The translations under genes and the position numbers were made by a program. Below are positions 8,350-16,391 of a DNA stretch of 64,000 nucleotides, in pieces. The notes below the pieces were generated by a model. The model was not told the DNA's origin. It saw nothing but the letters and a program-made list of their open reading frames with translations, and ran no database searches. This stretch comes from JBEDUK01 sp963781595 (GTDB lineage: Bacteria > Actinomycetota > UBA4738), in NCBI GenBank assembly GCA_963781595.1, contig CAWAGG010000006.1, positions 2,666,001 to 2,730,000 on the forward strand, given 5' to 3'. Position 1 is the stretch's first letter; each line of letters opens with the position of its first letter.

Positions 8350-9342
8350 TCACGCGGTCGCGTCGTGGCCGTAGTACTCGAACGCCGACATCGGCTTGCC
8401 CGTCGTGCTCCGCCACTCGCGCTCGGCGCCGGAGCGCTTCCCGAGGGCGGTCGCCATCGCCTTCACGTGCTCGGCGACCGCCCCGCAGCACGAGCCGATG
8501 TACGCGACCCCCGCCTCGCGCGCGTGCGCGGCGAACCGGGCCATCTCGTCGCGCGTCAGCTGCATCGGGTCGAGCCCGTACGGGAAGGCGTCGAACGCCG
8601 TGAAGTCCGGCACCTCGGCCGTCGTCCGGTAGGCGACCGGCTGCGCGGCGACGGAGCACGCGACCGCCGCCCGCATCGCCGCCGCGATCGGAAGGTGCTG
8701 TTCGGGCCCGTTCAGGCAGTTCACGCCGACGATGTCCGCGCCCGCCGCATCCAACCGGAGCGCGCACTCCGCCGGCGACAGCCCCTCGTAGGACAGGGGC
8801 TCCGGCTGTTCGAAGCACATCGTCGCCATCACGGGCAGCTCCGTGCGCTTCGCGCGTTCGACGAACAACAACGCCTCGCCGAGGTAGGAGAAGGTCTCGC
8901 CGATCCAGAAGTCCGGCGGCCCGGCCGCGAGCTGGTCGCCCAGCTGGCGGTCGAACAGCTTCCGCACGCGGTCGGCGCTGGCGGCGTCGTCCGGCTCGTA
9001 CGCCCATGTGAGCGAGAGGTTCCCGGCGACCAGCGCGTCGCCCTCGGATGCGACCTTGCGCGCGACCTGCACGGCGGTTCGGTTGATGTCGTCGACCCGA
9101 TCGGCCAGCCCGACCGTCGCGAGCTTGTCGTCGCTCGCGTAGAACGTCATCGTCTGGAGGACCTCGGCGCCCGCCAGCAGGAACTCGCGGTGGAGCTGCG
9201 CGAGCGCGTCTGGATGTTCGATCACGACCTCGGGCGTGAACGGCCCGGCCTGGACGTACCCTCGCTTCTCCAGTTCCAGGAGGTACCCGCCGTCGCCCAG
9301 CACCGGGCCCTCGGCCAGGCGTTCCAGGATCCCCTTCGTCAT
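8350..9342 (-). CDS. Homocysteine S-methyltransferase, betaine-homocysteine type
   Basis: A 330-residue zinc methyltransferase that transfers a methyl group from betaine or a related donor to homocysteine. Zinc ligands are visible as GVNCLNGP in the middle and GSCCGAV near the C-terminus, the pattern of the S-methyltransferase domain; the start GPVLGDGGYLLELEKRGYVQAG and WIGETFSYLGEA also fit BHMT-like members. First gene of the operon with the sarcosine-oxidase homologue. The ATG at 9342 has AAGGAG upstream, but the GGAG lies inside a perfect 8-bp hairpin. Donor specificity is inferred from context. Confidence 0.82.
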   Translation of the reverse strand: MTKGILERLAEGPVLGDGGYLLELEKRGYVQAGPFTPEVVIEHPDALAQLHREFLLAGAEVLQTMTFYASDDKLATVGLADRVDDINRTAVQVARKVASEGDALVAGNLSLTWAYEPDDAASADRVRKLFDRQLGDQLAAGPPDFWIGETFSYLGEALLFVERAKRTELPVMATMCFEQPEPLSYEGLSPAECALRLDAAGADIVGVNCLNGPEQHLPIAAAMRAAVACSVAAQPVAYRTTAEVPDFTAFDAFPYGLDPMQLTRDEMARFAAHAREAGVAYIGSCCGAVAEHVKAMATALGKRSGAEREWRSTTGKPMSAFEYYGHDATA

Positions 9343-9347
9343 CGCAT

Positions 9348-9371
9348 GCGGCTCCTTCGCGTGGGAGCCGC
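9348..9371 (-). promoter_or_regulatory. Hairpin covering the ribosome binding site of the BHMT-like gene
   Basis: A perfect inverted repeat with 8-bp arms (GCGGCTCC and GGAGCCGC) and an 8-nt loop. In the minus-strand mRNA the GGAG of the Shine-Dalgarno lies in the 3' arm, so folding would hide it. It sits in the 33-bp gap after the CocE-type gene, so it could equally be a weak terminator; no U-run follows. A TAGGAT box (complement of 9373-9378) stands just upstream. Confidence 0.5.
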
Positions 9372-9375
9372 CATC

Positions 9376-11406
9376 CTACTGATGGTCGCGCGGGACCTTC
9401 TCGTGCCACTCGCGCTCGCGGATCACTTGGCCGTTCAGCCACAGCTCCCGGCGGTACCGGTACTCGAAGTCCGTCTCGTCGCTCCCGATGTCCAGGACGC
9501 CGAACCACCGGATCACGCGCGTTCCGGTTCGCACGATCGTCTCCGATTCGCCGTGGCACGAGGCGGTCGCGGGGTCCTCCTCGCTCACCGTCCACTGGAG
9601 GCGTTCGGAGTAGCGCGCCGAACCCCACGACGTGTGGACGCCGTACGCGCCGCCCCACGCCGCGGTCGCGACCCGCGTGGTCTCGCTCCGCGCATACGTG
9701 GGGCCCGTGACCGGCAACGTGCCGTGTGACTCCCAGTTCGGCGGGGCGACCGGCGGGCTCGCGGCCGGGAACATCGGAGGACGCTCGGTCGACGGCGGGA
9801 CGACCGGCAGCCGCAGCACCGGATCGTCGCGCTCGCCCAGGAACACGCGCGAGGTGCACGGGTACGGCGTCGGCCAGATCATCGGCCACATCGCGTTCGA
9901 CAGGGCCAGCCGGATCCGGTGGCCGGGCTCGAACTCCCAGCCGGTCGAGTGCAGCGGGATCACGATCCGGTACCGGCGCCCGGGCTCCAGGTTCGCGGGA
10001 TCGTCCTCACCGCCGACGATCGTGGCCGGACGCGCGCCGCCGCCCGTCACGAGCGTCACCGACCCGTCGGGCGCGACGTCGGAGAGGCGCGCGAACCAGT
10101 TCACCAGCGGGGCGTCGACGTCGAACACGAACTCGACGACCGGCCACCCGATGATCTGCAGGCCGCGCTCGAGCGGGATCGTCTCGTAGACGAGCGAGTT
10201 CGCGTCGAGCCCGCGCTGCTCGGGCCAGACCTCACCCCACCACAGGCCAGACGGGGCGCCGCCGGACGGCAGGTACCGCAGCGGGTGCACACCGTCCCCC
10301 CGCGCCTCTGCCCCGAGCGTTCCGTCCGCACGCAGGCGAAGGGTCGTGAGCTTCGAACCCTCGATCGGCCAGCTCCCCTCGGTGCGCCACCGGCCGGGGA
10401 CCTCGAGGATGACCGGGTCCGGCGGGTACGAGCGCTGCACGTACAGCGAGAGCTTCGGCTCGGTTTCGATGCCGTTCTCATCGCCCTTCAGCCAGCGATC
10501 CCACCAGCGGACGACGTCCGCGCGCCATTCGATCTCCGGCCCGTACGTGGAGTCGTGCGGGAACGCGTGGTTCCACGGGCCCACGAGCGCGCGCACCGGC
10601 ACCTGCGAGCACTCCGCCAGCATGCGGAAGACGCTGTCGCGGTAGCCGTCGAACCAGCCGCCGATCAGGTAGCACGGCAGGTGAAGTCGCCGGTATCCCG
10701 GGCCGAGCGAGCCGCGCTGCCAGAACGGACCGTCGCGCTGCTCCTTCAGCCAGAGCAGCTTCCAGGGCGGCGCGTCGAACCGAGCCGCGAGCGTCGCGTC
10801 GTCGAGGTCGAACCCCGGCGCGCCGGAGCGCGCCATCTCCAGGTCGATCATGACGTCGTACTCGTCGACGTGGAACATCCCGTCGATGTAGTGGACGTCG
10901 TCGTGGAAGAGCAGGTCGGACGCGTCGACCGCGACGATCGCCTTCAGTGCCTCGGGCGTCTCGGGCCGCATCGCCATCTGGATCGAGTTGAACCCACCCC
11001 ACGAGATGCCCCACATCCCGATCGAGCCATTCGACCAGGGCTGCTCGGAGAGCCACCGGATCACCTCGTCACAGTCCAGGTGTTCGCCCTCCGTGTACTC
11101 GTGGGCCGGAGGGACGCCCTCGCTGCGTCCGGTCCCCCGGATGTCGACCTTCACGCACGCGTAGCCGGCCGCGGTCAGGTACGAGTAGAGGTCCCAGTCC
11201 CGTTCGTAGAGCCCGTCATCCTTCCGGTACGGCAGGTACTCGAGCAGGACCGGATAGCGATCGGTGGGCTCGGCGCCCTCCGGCCGGAAGAGGTTCGCGG
11301 CAAGCCGGACCCCGTCCGGCATCTGGATCGAGACCTCGTCCATCCGCATGCCGGCATGGATCAGCGGTGGGAGCCAGCCCGGTTCGTTCCTCGGCCGCCG
11401 GCTCAT
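9376..11406 (-). CDS. CocE/NonD family hydrolase (X-Pro dipeptidyl-peptidase fold)
   Basis: A 676-residue serine hydrolase of the cocaine esterase/X-Pro dipeptidyl-peptidase class that cleaves esters or amides. The nucleophile elbow is MWGISWGGFN (Ser135). The histidine region is LVGPWNHAFP, and the oxyanion/YR region reads LEYLPYRKDDGLYERD. The C-terminal half is the jelly-roll domain of the family (VVEFVFDVDAPLVNWFARLSD). ATG 11406 forms an ATGA overlap with the GH9 gene stop, so the two are co-translated. No signal peptide is visible. Natural substrate unknown. Confidence 0.85.
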   Translation of the reverse strand: MSRRPRNEPGWLPPLIHAGMRMDEVSIQMPDGVRLAANLFRPEGAEPTDRYPVLLEYLPYRKDDGLYERDWDLYSYLTAAGYACVKVDIRGTGRSEGVPPAHEYTEGEHLDCDEVIRWLSEQPWSNGSIGMWGISWGGFNSIQMAMRPETPEALKAIVAVDASDLLFHDDVHYIDGMFHVDEYDVMIDLEMARSGAPGFDLDDATLAARFDAPPWKLLWLKEQRDGPFWQRGSLGPGYRRLHLPCYLIGGWFDGYRDSVFRMLAECSQVPVRALVGPWNHAFPHDSTYGPEIEWRADVVRWWDRWLKGDENGIETEPKLSLYVQRSYPPDPVILEVPGRWRTEGSWPIEGSKLTTLRLRADGTLGAEARGDGVHPLRYLPSGGAPSGLWWGEVWPEQRGLDANSLVYETIPLERGLQIIGWPVVEFVFDVDAPLVNWFARLSDVAPDGSVTLVTGGGARPATIVGGEDDPANLEPGRRYRIVIPLHSTGWEFEPGHRIRLALSNAMWPMIWPTPYPCTSRVFLGERDDPVLRLPVVPPSTERPPMFPAASPPVAPPNWESHGTLPVTGPTYARSETTRVATAAWGGAYGVHTSWGSARYSERLQWTVSEEDPATASCHGESETIVRTGTRVIRWFGVLDIGSDETDFEYRYRRELWLNGQVIREREWHEKVPRDHQ

Positions 11407-13349
11407 AGCGCTCCCGTCGCCATGTCGGCGAACGCCAGGATCGTGAGCGCCGTGTAGTCGTCGGCCGGCTCGACGCTCGGCCACGCCCGCACGTCGTCGA
11501 GGTACCGTCCCCCGTGGCCCGTGAACGCGCCGTACGGATCGGTCCCGTCGGGCGGGCAGTCGTTCGCGTTCCCCGGTACGCCGAGCCCCTTGAACTGCGA
11601 CGGGTCGTTGGGCCCGTTCGGGACGGCTCCCAGCAGGACCGGCGGTGAGCCGTCCAGCGAGCCGACCAGGTTCGCGATCTGGTGCTGCGGGCAGTACGGG
11701 AACGGCGAGCCGGCGCCGATCACGAACGAGGTCCCCCACGCGTTCGCCCCGAGGGCGAACCTGACCTGCGCGCGCCCGAACGCCGCGTACGTCGGCGAGC
11801 CCGTGATCCGATCGACCTCGGCGGCGGTGGCGGCCAACCCGAACACGTGCGGCAGCACGTCGAACCCGTAGCCGAACCCGGGCCCGAACGGATCGTTCGC
11901 CGCCTGCTGCTCCGCGTCGTCGAGCTGCCGTTCCATGTCGTGCAGCAACTTGCCCTTCTTCACGTCGAGGCCCTTCGGGTCCCCCGCCGCCGTGATCGCG
12001 TCGTAGAGCTCCGCGTGCGCCAGCCCGCTCACGTCGTACAGGTTCAGGGAATCGCGGCCGGACGAACCCAGGTACTCCTTCGCCCAGTGCGCCGCGTCCG
12101 CCAGGTACGCCGATCCGTCGCCGCCGTCGTCCTCGACCGCGAGCGACAGCTCGGTCGCCCCCAGCTCGAGGTCGTCGCGCCATTGCGATTCCGGATAGAA
12201 GCCGTGCGGCGAGACGGTCACGAGCTGACCTTTCCACGTCGTCCCCGCCATGTCGAACACCTGCTCACCATCGGCCAGACACGTGTCCGCGTACGTTGGG
12301 TCGCTGGCACGGAACACCTGGGCACAGAGGCCGAACGCCGCCGCGAGCCGTCCGGCGAGGTTCGGGCTCACCTTCGAGCCGGGCGCGCCGGCACGGAACA
12401 CCGGCCGGTTCCTGATGTAGCGGAACTTCGGGTTCGACCCGCCGTAGGTGTCGTCGGCTTCGGGGAGTCGCCACAGGTCGTGGTCGCCGCAGATCGACCC
12501 GCAGCCGTTCCCGTCCCCGATGCCGACCTGGTAGTAGAGCGTGCCCGTCGCGCCGTCCCACATGTCCCGGAGCCAGTCGACGCCGAACCGCCCCTCAGCG
12601 CCGAAGTCGGCGGCCGTCCCGGCGCCCAGCAGCGATGGGAAGTCGCGGGCGCCGACGAGCATGACCGCGTCCGTGTACGACGCCGTCTGGACGAACTTCA
12701 CGTAATCGCCCGCGTCGAACCACCCTCCGGAGGCGTCCACGGGCGAGCCGCCGGTCGGGGTCAGATCGCCCCTCAGCTCGCCGTGCTTGTACTTCGGCGG
12801 GAGGTACGCGGTCGCGTGCGCGTCGTTCAGGTGCGAGGGCTGGCGCTCCAGGACCGATCCGATCACGTTCGGGCCGTCGCGCTGGGCCTCGTAGAACTGC
12901 CGGGCGTTCGCCAACAGGCCCGCGTAGAGCGACCCCGGTTTGGCGATCCTGAACGCCGGCGACACTGCGACGGCCGGCCCGCTCACGTGGATCGTGTACG
13001 TGCCGGCCTTCGTCACCGAACCGATGTCGAGGCCGTAGACGAACGGGTACGTCGCGTTCCAGGAGCCGCGGTTCGAACCGAGCGATCCCGACAGGACCGT
13101 ATGACCGCCGCCGTCGACCAGCGCGAACGTCCCGCCCGTCTCGGCGATCGAGGACAGGACGAACGCCTCCTTGGTTGCGGCGGCCTTCGCGTACCCGACC
13201 AGGTTCACCCGGACGAACGCCTGCGGCGCGGTCGCTCGGGAAGGCATCCGTCCGGCGCCCGCCGGGGCGGCGGACACGCCGGCGACCAGCGCAACGACTA
13301 CAACGGCGACCGCCGGCCCGCGGCGCGACCTCGCCGGTCCGTCCAGCAT
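11403..13349 (-). CDS. Secreted glycoside hydrolase family 9 (endoglucanase-type)
   Basis: A 648-residue secreted cellulase-type enzyme. Order: signal peptide (AVAVVVVALVAGVSAAPAGA); an N-terminal Ig-like cellulase domain beginning VRVNLVGYAK; then the GH9 barrel. The catalytic Asp pair is in ASGGWFDAGDYVKFV, the His region is FPYCPQHQIANLVGS, and the C-terminal acid is in SVEPADDYTALTI. The last replaces the usual NEVAIDYNA but keeps the Glu in register. The ATG at 13349 was taken because it starts the signal peptide just after the mshC stop at 13352. Likely acts on cellulose or related beta-glucans outside the cell. Confidence 0.87.
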   Translation of the reverse strand: MLDGPARSRRGPAVAVVVVALVAGVSAAPAGAGRMPSRATAPQAFVRVNLVGYAKAAATKEAFVLSSIAETGGTFALVDGGGHTVLSGSLGSNRGSWNATYPFVYGLDIGSVTKAGTYTIHVSGPAVAVSPAFRIAKPGSLYAGLLANARQFYEAQRDGPNVIGSVLERQPSHLNDAHATAYLPPKYKHGELRGDLTPTGGSPVDASGGWFDAGDYVKFVQTASYTDAVMLVGARDFPSLLGAGTAADFGAEGRFGVDWLRDMWDGATGTLYYQVGIGDGNGCGSICGDHDLWRLPEADDTYGGSNPKFRYIRNRPVFRAGAPGSKVSPNLAGRLAAAFGLCAQVFRASDPTYADTCLADGEQVFDMAGTTWKGQLVTVSPHGFYPESQWRDDLELGATELSLAVEDDGGDGSAYLADAAHWAKEYLGSSGRDSLNLYDVSGLAHAELYDAITAAGDPKGLDVKKGKLLHDMERQLDDAEQQAANDPFGPGFGYGFDVLPHVFGLAATAAEVDRITGSPTYAAFGRAQVRFALGANAWGTSFVIGAGSPFPYCPQHQIANLVGSLDGSPPVLLGAVPNGPNDPSQFKGLGVPGNANDCPPDGTDPYGAFTGHGGRYLDDVRAWPSVEPADDYTALTILAFADMATGAL

Positions 13350-13351
13350 CG

Positions 13352-14473
13352 TCAGCGCGCGAGCCCGAGTATCGAGCGGCCCTCGTCGACCCACGCGCGG
13401 TCCACCGGGTCCTCGGAGGCGACCGCACGGTCGAGGATCGTAAGCGCGGACGGCGTGTCCAGGTCGGCGTCGAGCGCCTGGAGGAACGACGCGCGGTCCG
13501 GGGGACCGTCGCCGGGGATCGGCCCCACGGCCGGCGGCATGCGCAGCTCGTCCTCGACGAACTCCCAGTCCTCGCGGTAGTGGTGGGACAGGAGCATCCG
13601 GCGGATCGCCTCGGGTTCGTGGCGCTCGAGCAGGTCGCGCACGAACGCCAGGTTCCCGAGCGACTTGCTCATCTTCGTCCCATCCATCCGAACCTCACCA
13701 CTGTGCATCCACTGCCGGACGAACCGCTCACCGGGGTGCGCGCACTCCGCCTGCGCCAACTCGGACTCGTGGTGCGGGTAGATCAGATCCGGCCCGCCTC
13801 CATGGATATCGACCGGCGAACCCAGCAGCTTGCGCGCCATCGTCGAGCATTCGATATGCCAGCCGGGTCGGCCGTCCCCCCACGGCGACGGCCATGACGG
13901 CTCGTCCGGCTTCGATCGCTGCCACAGGACGAAGTCGAGCGGGTCGTCCTTGTTCGGATCGTCGGGGAAGCCGCCCCGCTCGGCGGCGAGCGCGAGCATC
14001 TCGTCCCGCGACAGCGCCGAGAGCCGTCCGTACCCCGGGTCGGCGCTCACGCGGAAGTACACGGTTCCCTCGCGCTCGTACGAGCAACCCGAATCGTAAA
14101 GGAGCTTTACTTCCTCGACGATCTCCGGGACGAACCGCGTCGCGCGCGGCACATGGGTCGGTGCGGCGATCCCGATCGCGGCCATGTCGCGTTCGAACGC
14201 CGCGACCTCCGTGTCGGCGAGCTCGAGGTAATCGACGCCCCGCTCCCGCGCGGTCCGCAGGATGTCGTCGTCCACGTCGGTGACGTTCTGGACGTGGGTG
14301 ACATCTGCTCCCAGCCACCGCAAATAGCGGACCAGCACATCGAACTGGGCGTAGAGGAAGGCGTGGCCGATGTGCGCGGAGTCGTACGGCGTGATGCCGC
14401 ACACGTACACGCTCATGCGTTCGCCGACGGTCAGTTCGGCGAGCGCACCGGTCCGTTCGTCGTACAGGCGCAC
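13352..14473 (-). CDS. mshC: MshC-like cysteine:GlcN-Ins ligase (mycothiol biosynthesis)
   Basis: A 373-residue class I tRNA-synthetase paralogue. MshC joins cysteine to glucosaminyl-inositol in mycothiol synthesis. CysRS-like marks are YVCGITPYDSAHIGHAF, WHIECSTMA, HGGGPDLIYPHHESE and KMSKS. The specific wording GITPYD, QNVTDVDDDIL, EPSWPSPWGDGRPGWH and SHHYRED follows MshC rather than CysRS, and the protein is shorter than CysRS (about 460) because it lacks the anticodon-binding end. It is slightly shorter than usual MshC (about 410). GTG 14473 has a TATCCT box 7 bp upstream and no Shine-Dalgarno. A true CysRS remains a less likely alternative. Confidence 0.75.
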   Translation of the reverse strand: MRLYDERTGALAELTVGERMSVYVCGITPYDSAHIGHAFLYAQFDVLVRYLRWLGADVTHVQNVTDVDDDILRTARERGVDYLELADTEVAAFERDMAAIGIAAPTHVPRATRFVPEIVEEVKLLYDSGCSYEREGTVYFRVSADPGYGRLSALSRDEMLALAAERGGFPDDPNKDDPLDFVLWQRSKPDEPSWPSPWGDGRPGWHIECSTMARKLLGSPVDIHGGGPDLIYPHHESELAQAECAHPGERFVRQWMHSGEVRMDGTKMSKSLGNLAFVRDLLERHEPEAIRRMLLSHHYREDWEFVEDELRMPPAVGPIPGDGPPDRASFLQALDADLDTPSALTILDRAVASEDPVDRAWVDEGRSILGLAR

Positions 14474-14480
14474 GGTCCGC

Positions 14481-14486
14481 AGGATA
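14481..14486 (-). promoter_or_regulatory. -10 box (TATCCT) for mshC, probable leaderless start
   Basis: TATCCT on the minus strand, 7 bp before the GTG at 14473. It is the likely promoter of mshC and perhaps of the coupled GH9 and CocE genes. No -35 hexamer is recognisable. Confidence 0.45.
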
Positions 14487-14610
14487 CCCGAGCGTCCGCG
14501 AACGGCATCGGGACGAGCGTGCGCCAGGATCCATGTCACACGGGATGGTCGGAGCGGCATAGTACGGGTGAGGTTCGGATCCGAGACGGGCGGAACCAGC
14601 GAGGAGGCAC

Positions 14611-15213
14611 ATGGACGATCGGTCCGACGACACGCTGGAGGACGCCGATCTCCTGGTGATCTCCGTCCGCCGACCCGAGGCGTTCGTCGCGTTCTACGAG
14701 CGACACGCCGAGGCGCTGCTGCGGTTCTTCGCACGCCGGACGATGGCGCCGGACGCCGCGGCCGAGCTCGTCGCGGAGACGTTCGCACAGACGTTCGCCT
14801 CACGCGGGAGGTTCAGCGCCCAGGGCGGCGACGCGGGTGCATGGCTGTACGGGATCGCCCGCCACCAGCTGTCGCGGTACTTCCGCCTCGGGGCCGTCGA
14901 CGCGCGGGCACGCCGGCGCCTCGGCTTGCCGGAGCGGGAGGCGTCCTCGGAGGACGTCGAACGGATCGAACGGCTCGCGGACCTCCCGCGGCTGCGGGCG
15001 ACCGTCACGGAGGCGCTGGAGACGGTGCCCGAAGGCGAGCGACGGGCCGTGTCGCTCCGGGTGATCGACGAACGGACCTACGCGGAGGTCGCGGCCGAGC
15101 TCGGGTGCTCCGAGCAGGCCGCCAGGGCGCGCGTCAGCCGAGGCCTGCGACGCCTCGGGCGCGTGCTCGAGCCCGAGCGCGAGGCGCTCCTGGACGGAGG
15201 GTGGGTCGGATGA
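14611..15213 (+). CDS. ECF-type RNA polymerase sigma factor
   Basis: A 200-residue sigma-70 family factor with region 2 (AFVAFYERHAEALLRFFARR, then WLYGIARHQLSRYFR) and region 4 (VPEGERRAVSLRVIDERTYAEVAAELGCSEQAARARVSRGL). Regions 1 and 3 are absent, as in ECF factors. The ATG has a strong GAGGAGG ribosome binding site 5 bp upstream. The stop overlaps the next gene as ATGA, so the DUF4349 membrane protein is made with it and may act as its membrane-bound partner. No target promoter motif could be assigned. Confidence 0.88.
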   Translation: MDDRSDDTLEDADLLVISVRRPEAFVAFYERHAEALLRFFARRTMAPDAAAELVAETFAQTFASRGRFSAQGGDAGAWLYGIARHQLSRYFRLGAVDARARRRLGLPEREASSEDVERIERLADLPRLRATVTEALETVPEGERRAVSLRVIDERTYAEVAAELGCSEQAARARVSRGLRRLGRVLEPEREALLDGGWVG

Positions 15214-16277
15214 CGACGGACATCGCGTACCTCGAGGACCTGCGGGAAGACCTGCTGCTCGTCGCCCAGCGCGAGACGATCCTGCGCGAAGCGCCGGGGC
15301 TCGCGCGTCGACCTGCTCCGGCGCGACGGCGTCCGAGCCGCCGCTCGCTGATCGTGATCGGGATCGCGGCGACGCTGGCCGCGGCCGGCGCGATCGGTGC
15401 GTTCGTGACGCGAGCTGCGGCGCCGAGCATCGAGGCGATGCCCCGGACTGCCCCGGACCTCCAGAGGCTGGCCCCCGGCAGCGGCCAGCACCCGGCCGAT
15501 GCCGGCCCGATCCCCGAACCGATCGCCCAAGGCGGCGGAGGCGGGGGCGGATCGGCCCCGCCTCCGGCCGGACCGGGCGAGACGGGATCGATCGGAACCG
15601 TGGCGCCGCTGATCGTGAAGACGGCGGAGCTGTCGATCGTCGTCGCCCGGGGTGACTTCACGGGCGCGTTCGCGAAGGCCAGCGCCGTCGCGTCTCCGCT
15701 CGGCGGCTACGTCGAGTCGTCGTCGACGTCCGGGACCCGTTCGAAGTCAGGCGAGCTGACGATCCGGGTGCCGGCGGATCGGTTCGACGCTGCACTCGCG
15801 GCGCTGCGCCCGCTCGGGAGGATCGAGTCCCAGGCGATCGAGGGTCAGGACGTCACCGCCCAGTACGTCGACCTGACCGCGCGGCTGCACACCTGGCAGG
15901 CGCAGGAGCAGGCGCTGCTGCGCCTGATGGCGAAGGCCACATCGGTGAGCGACACGCTCCGGGTCCAGGCGCAGCTCCAGCACGTGCAGCTGACGATCGA
16001 GCAGCTCAAGGGCCAGATCCGGGTGATGCGCAACCGTGCGGCCAACGCGACGATCACCGTGGCGCTCCGCGAAGCCTCCCCGGCGGGGCCCGCCGTGCAG
16101 ACGGTCCAGAACCCGAGCATCGGGACCGCGTTCCGGCGAGCGCTCGCCGGTGTGCTGAACGTGGTCGTGGCGATCGTCGTCGGGCTCGGGTACCTCGTCC
16201 CCATCGGGTTCCTGGTGGGGGTCGCGTGGCTGGCGGTGCGGTCGATCCGCCGGCGCCGGTTCGCCGCGACGACCTAG
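15210..16277 (+). CDS. DUF4349 membrane protein, possible anti-sigma partner
   Basis: A 355-residue membrane protein. Order: cytoplasmic N-terminus of about 47 residues; a membrane segment near 48-70 (SLIVIGIAATLAAAGAIGAF); a Gly/Pro linker; the DUF4349 domain with VKTAELSIVV, GGYVESSSTSG, TIRVPADRFDAALAAL and the helical TAQYVDLTARLHTWQAQ; then a C-terminal membrane segment (LVPIGFLVGVAWLAV) with a basic tail. Overlap by ATGA with the sigma factor is the main hint of an anti-sigma or stress-sensing role; no zinc-binding HxxxCxxC motif is present. Function remains inferred. Confidence 0.75.
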   Translation: MTTDIAYLEDLREDLLLVAQRETILREAPGLARRPAPARRRPSRRSLIVIGIAATLAAAGAIGAFVTRAAAPSIEAMPRTAPDLQRLAPGSGQHPADAGPIPEPIAQGGGGGGGSAPPPAGPGETGSIGTVAPLIVKTAELSIVVARGDFTGAFAKASAVASPLGGYVESSSTSGTRSKSGELTIRVPADRFDAALAALRPLGRIESQAIEGQDVTAQYVDLTARLHTWQAQEQALLRLMAKATSVSDTLRVQAQLQHVQLTIEQLKGQIRVMRNRAANATITVALREASPAGPAVQTVQNPSIGTAFRRALAGVLNVVVAIVVGLGYLVPIGFLVGVAWLAVRSIRRRRFAATT

Positions 16278-16325
16278 ATCCATGCCGGCGCTCGATCGCC
16301 CACGGCTCCACCCTGGCGTCGTCTG

Positions 16326-16331
16326 TAGAAT
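16326..16331 (+). promoter_or_regulatory. Candidate -10 box (TAGAAT) for etfBA
   Basis: TAGAAT lies 60 bp before the etfB GTG and would give a leader of about 54 nt, longer than most genes here. No clear -35 is seen. A short inverted repeat follows immediately downstream. Confidence 0.4.
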
Positions 16332-16344
16332 CGCGGCCGCAACC

Positions 16345-16356
16345 TACCGCTCGGTA
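16345..16356 (+). promoter_or_regulatory. Candidate operator in the etfBA leader (TACCG-N2-CGGTA)
   Basis: An inverted repeat with 5-bp arms and a 2-bp centre, placed just after the predicted transcription start. The form resembles TetR-type operators, which often control fatty-acid or electron-transfer genes in actinobacteria. No regulator gene lies beside it, so the call is tentative. Confidence 0.35.
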
Positions 16357-16391
16357 AGGAGCCAACCGGACCGGAAGCGAGGTACGCAGCC

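Noticed and set aside
9348..9371. Considered as a SAM or cobalamin riboswitch for methionine metabolism
   Set aside because: The whole gap is 33 bp, too short for a known riboswitch; only a simple hairpin is present.
11682..13580. A 632-codon plus-strand open frame opposite the GH9 gene
   Set aside because: Its translation is Arg/Val/Pro-rich with no domain, whereas the opposite strand encodes a complete GH9 enzyme with signal peptide.
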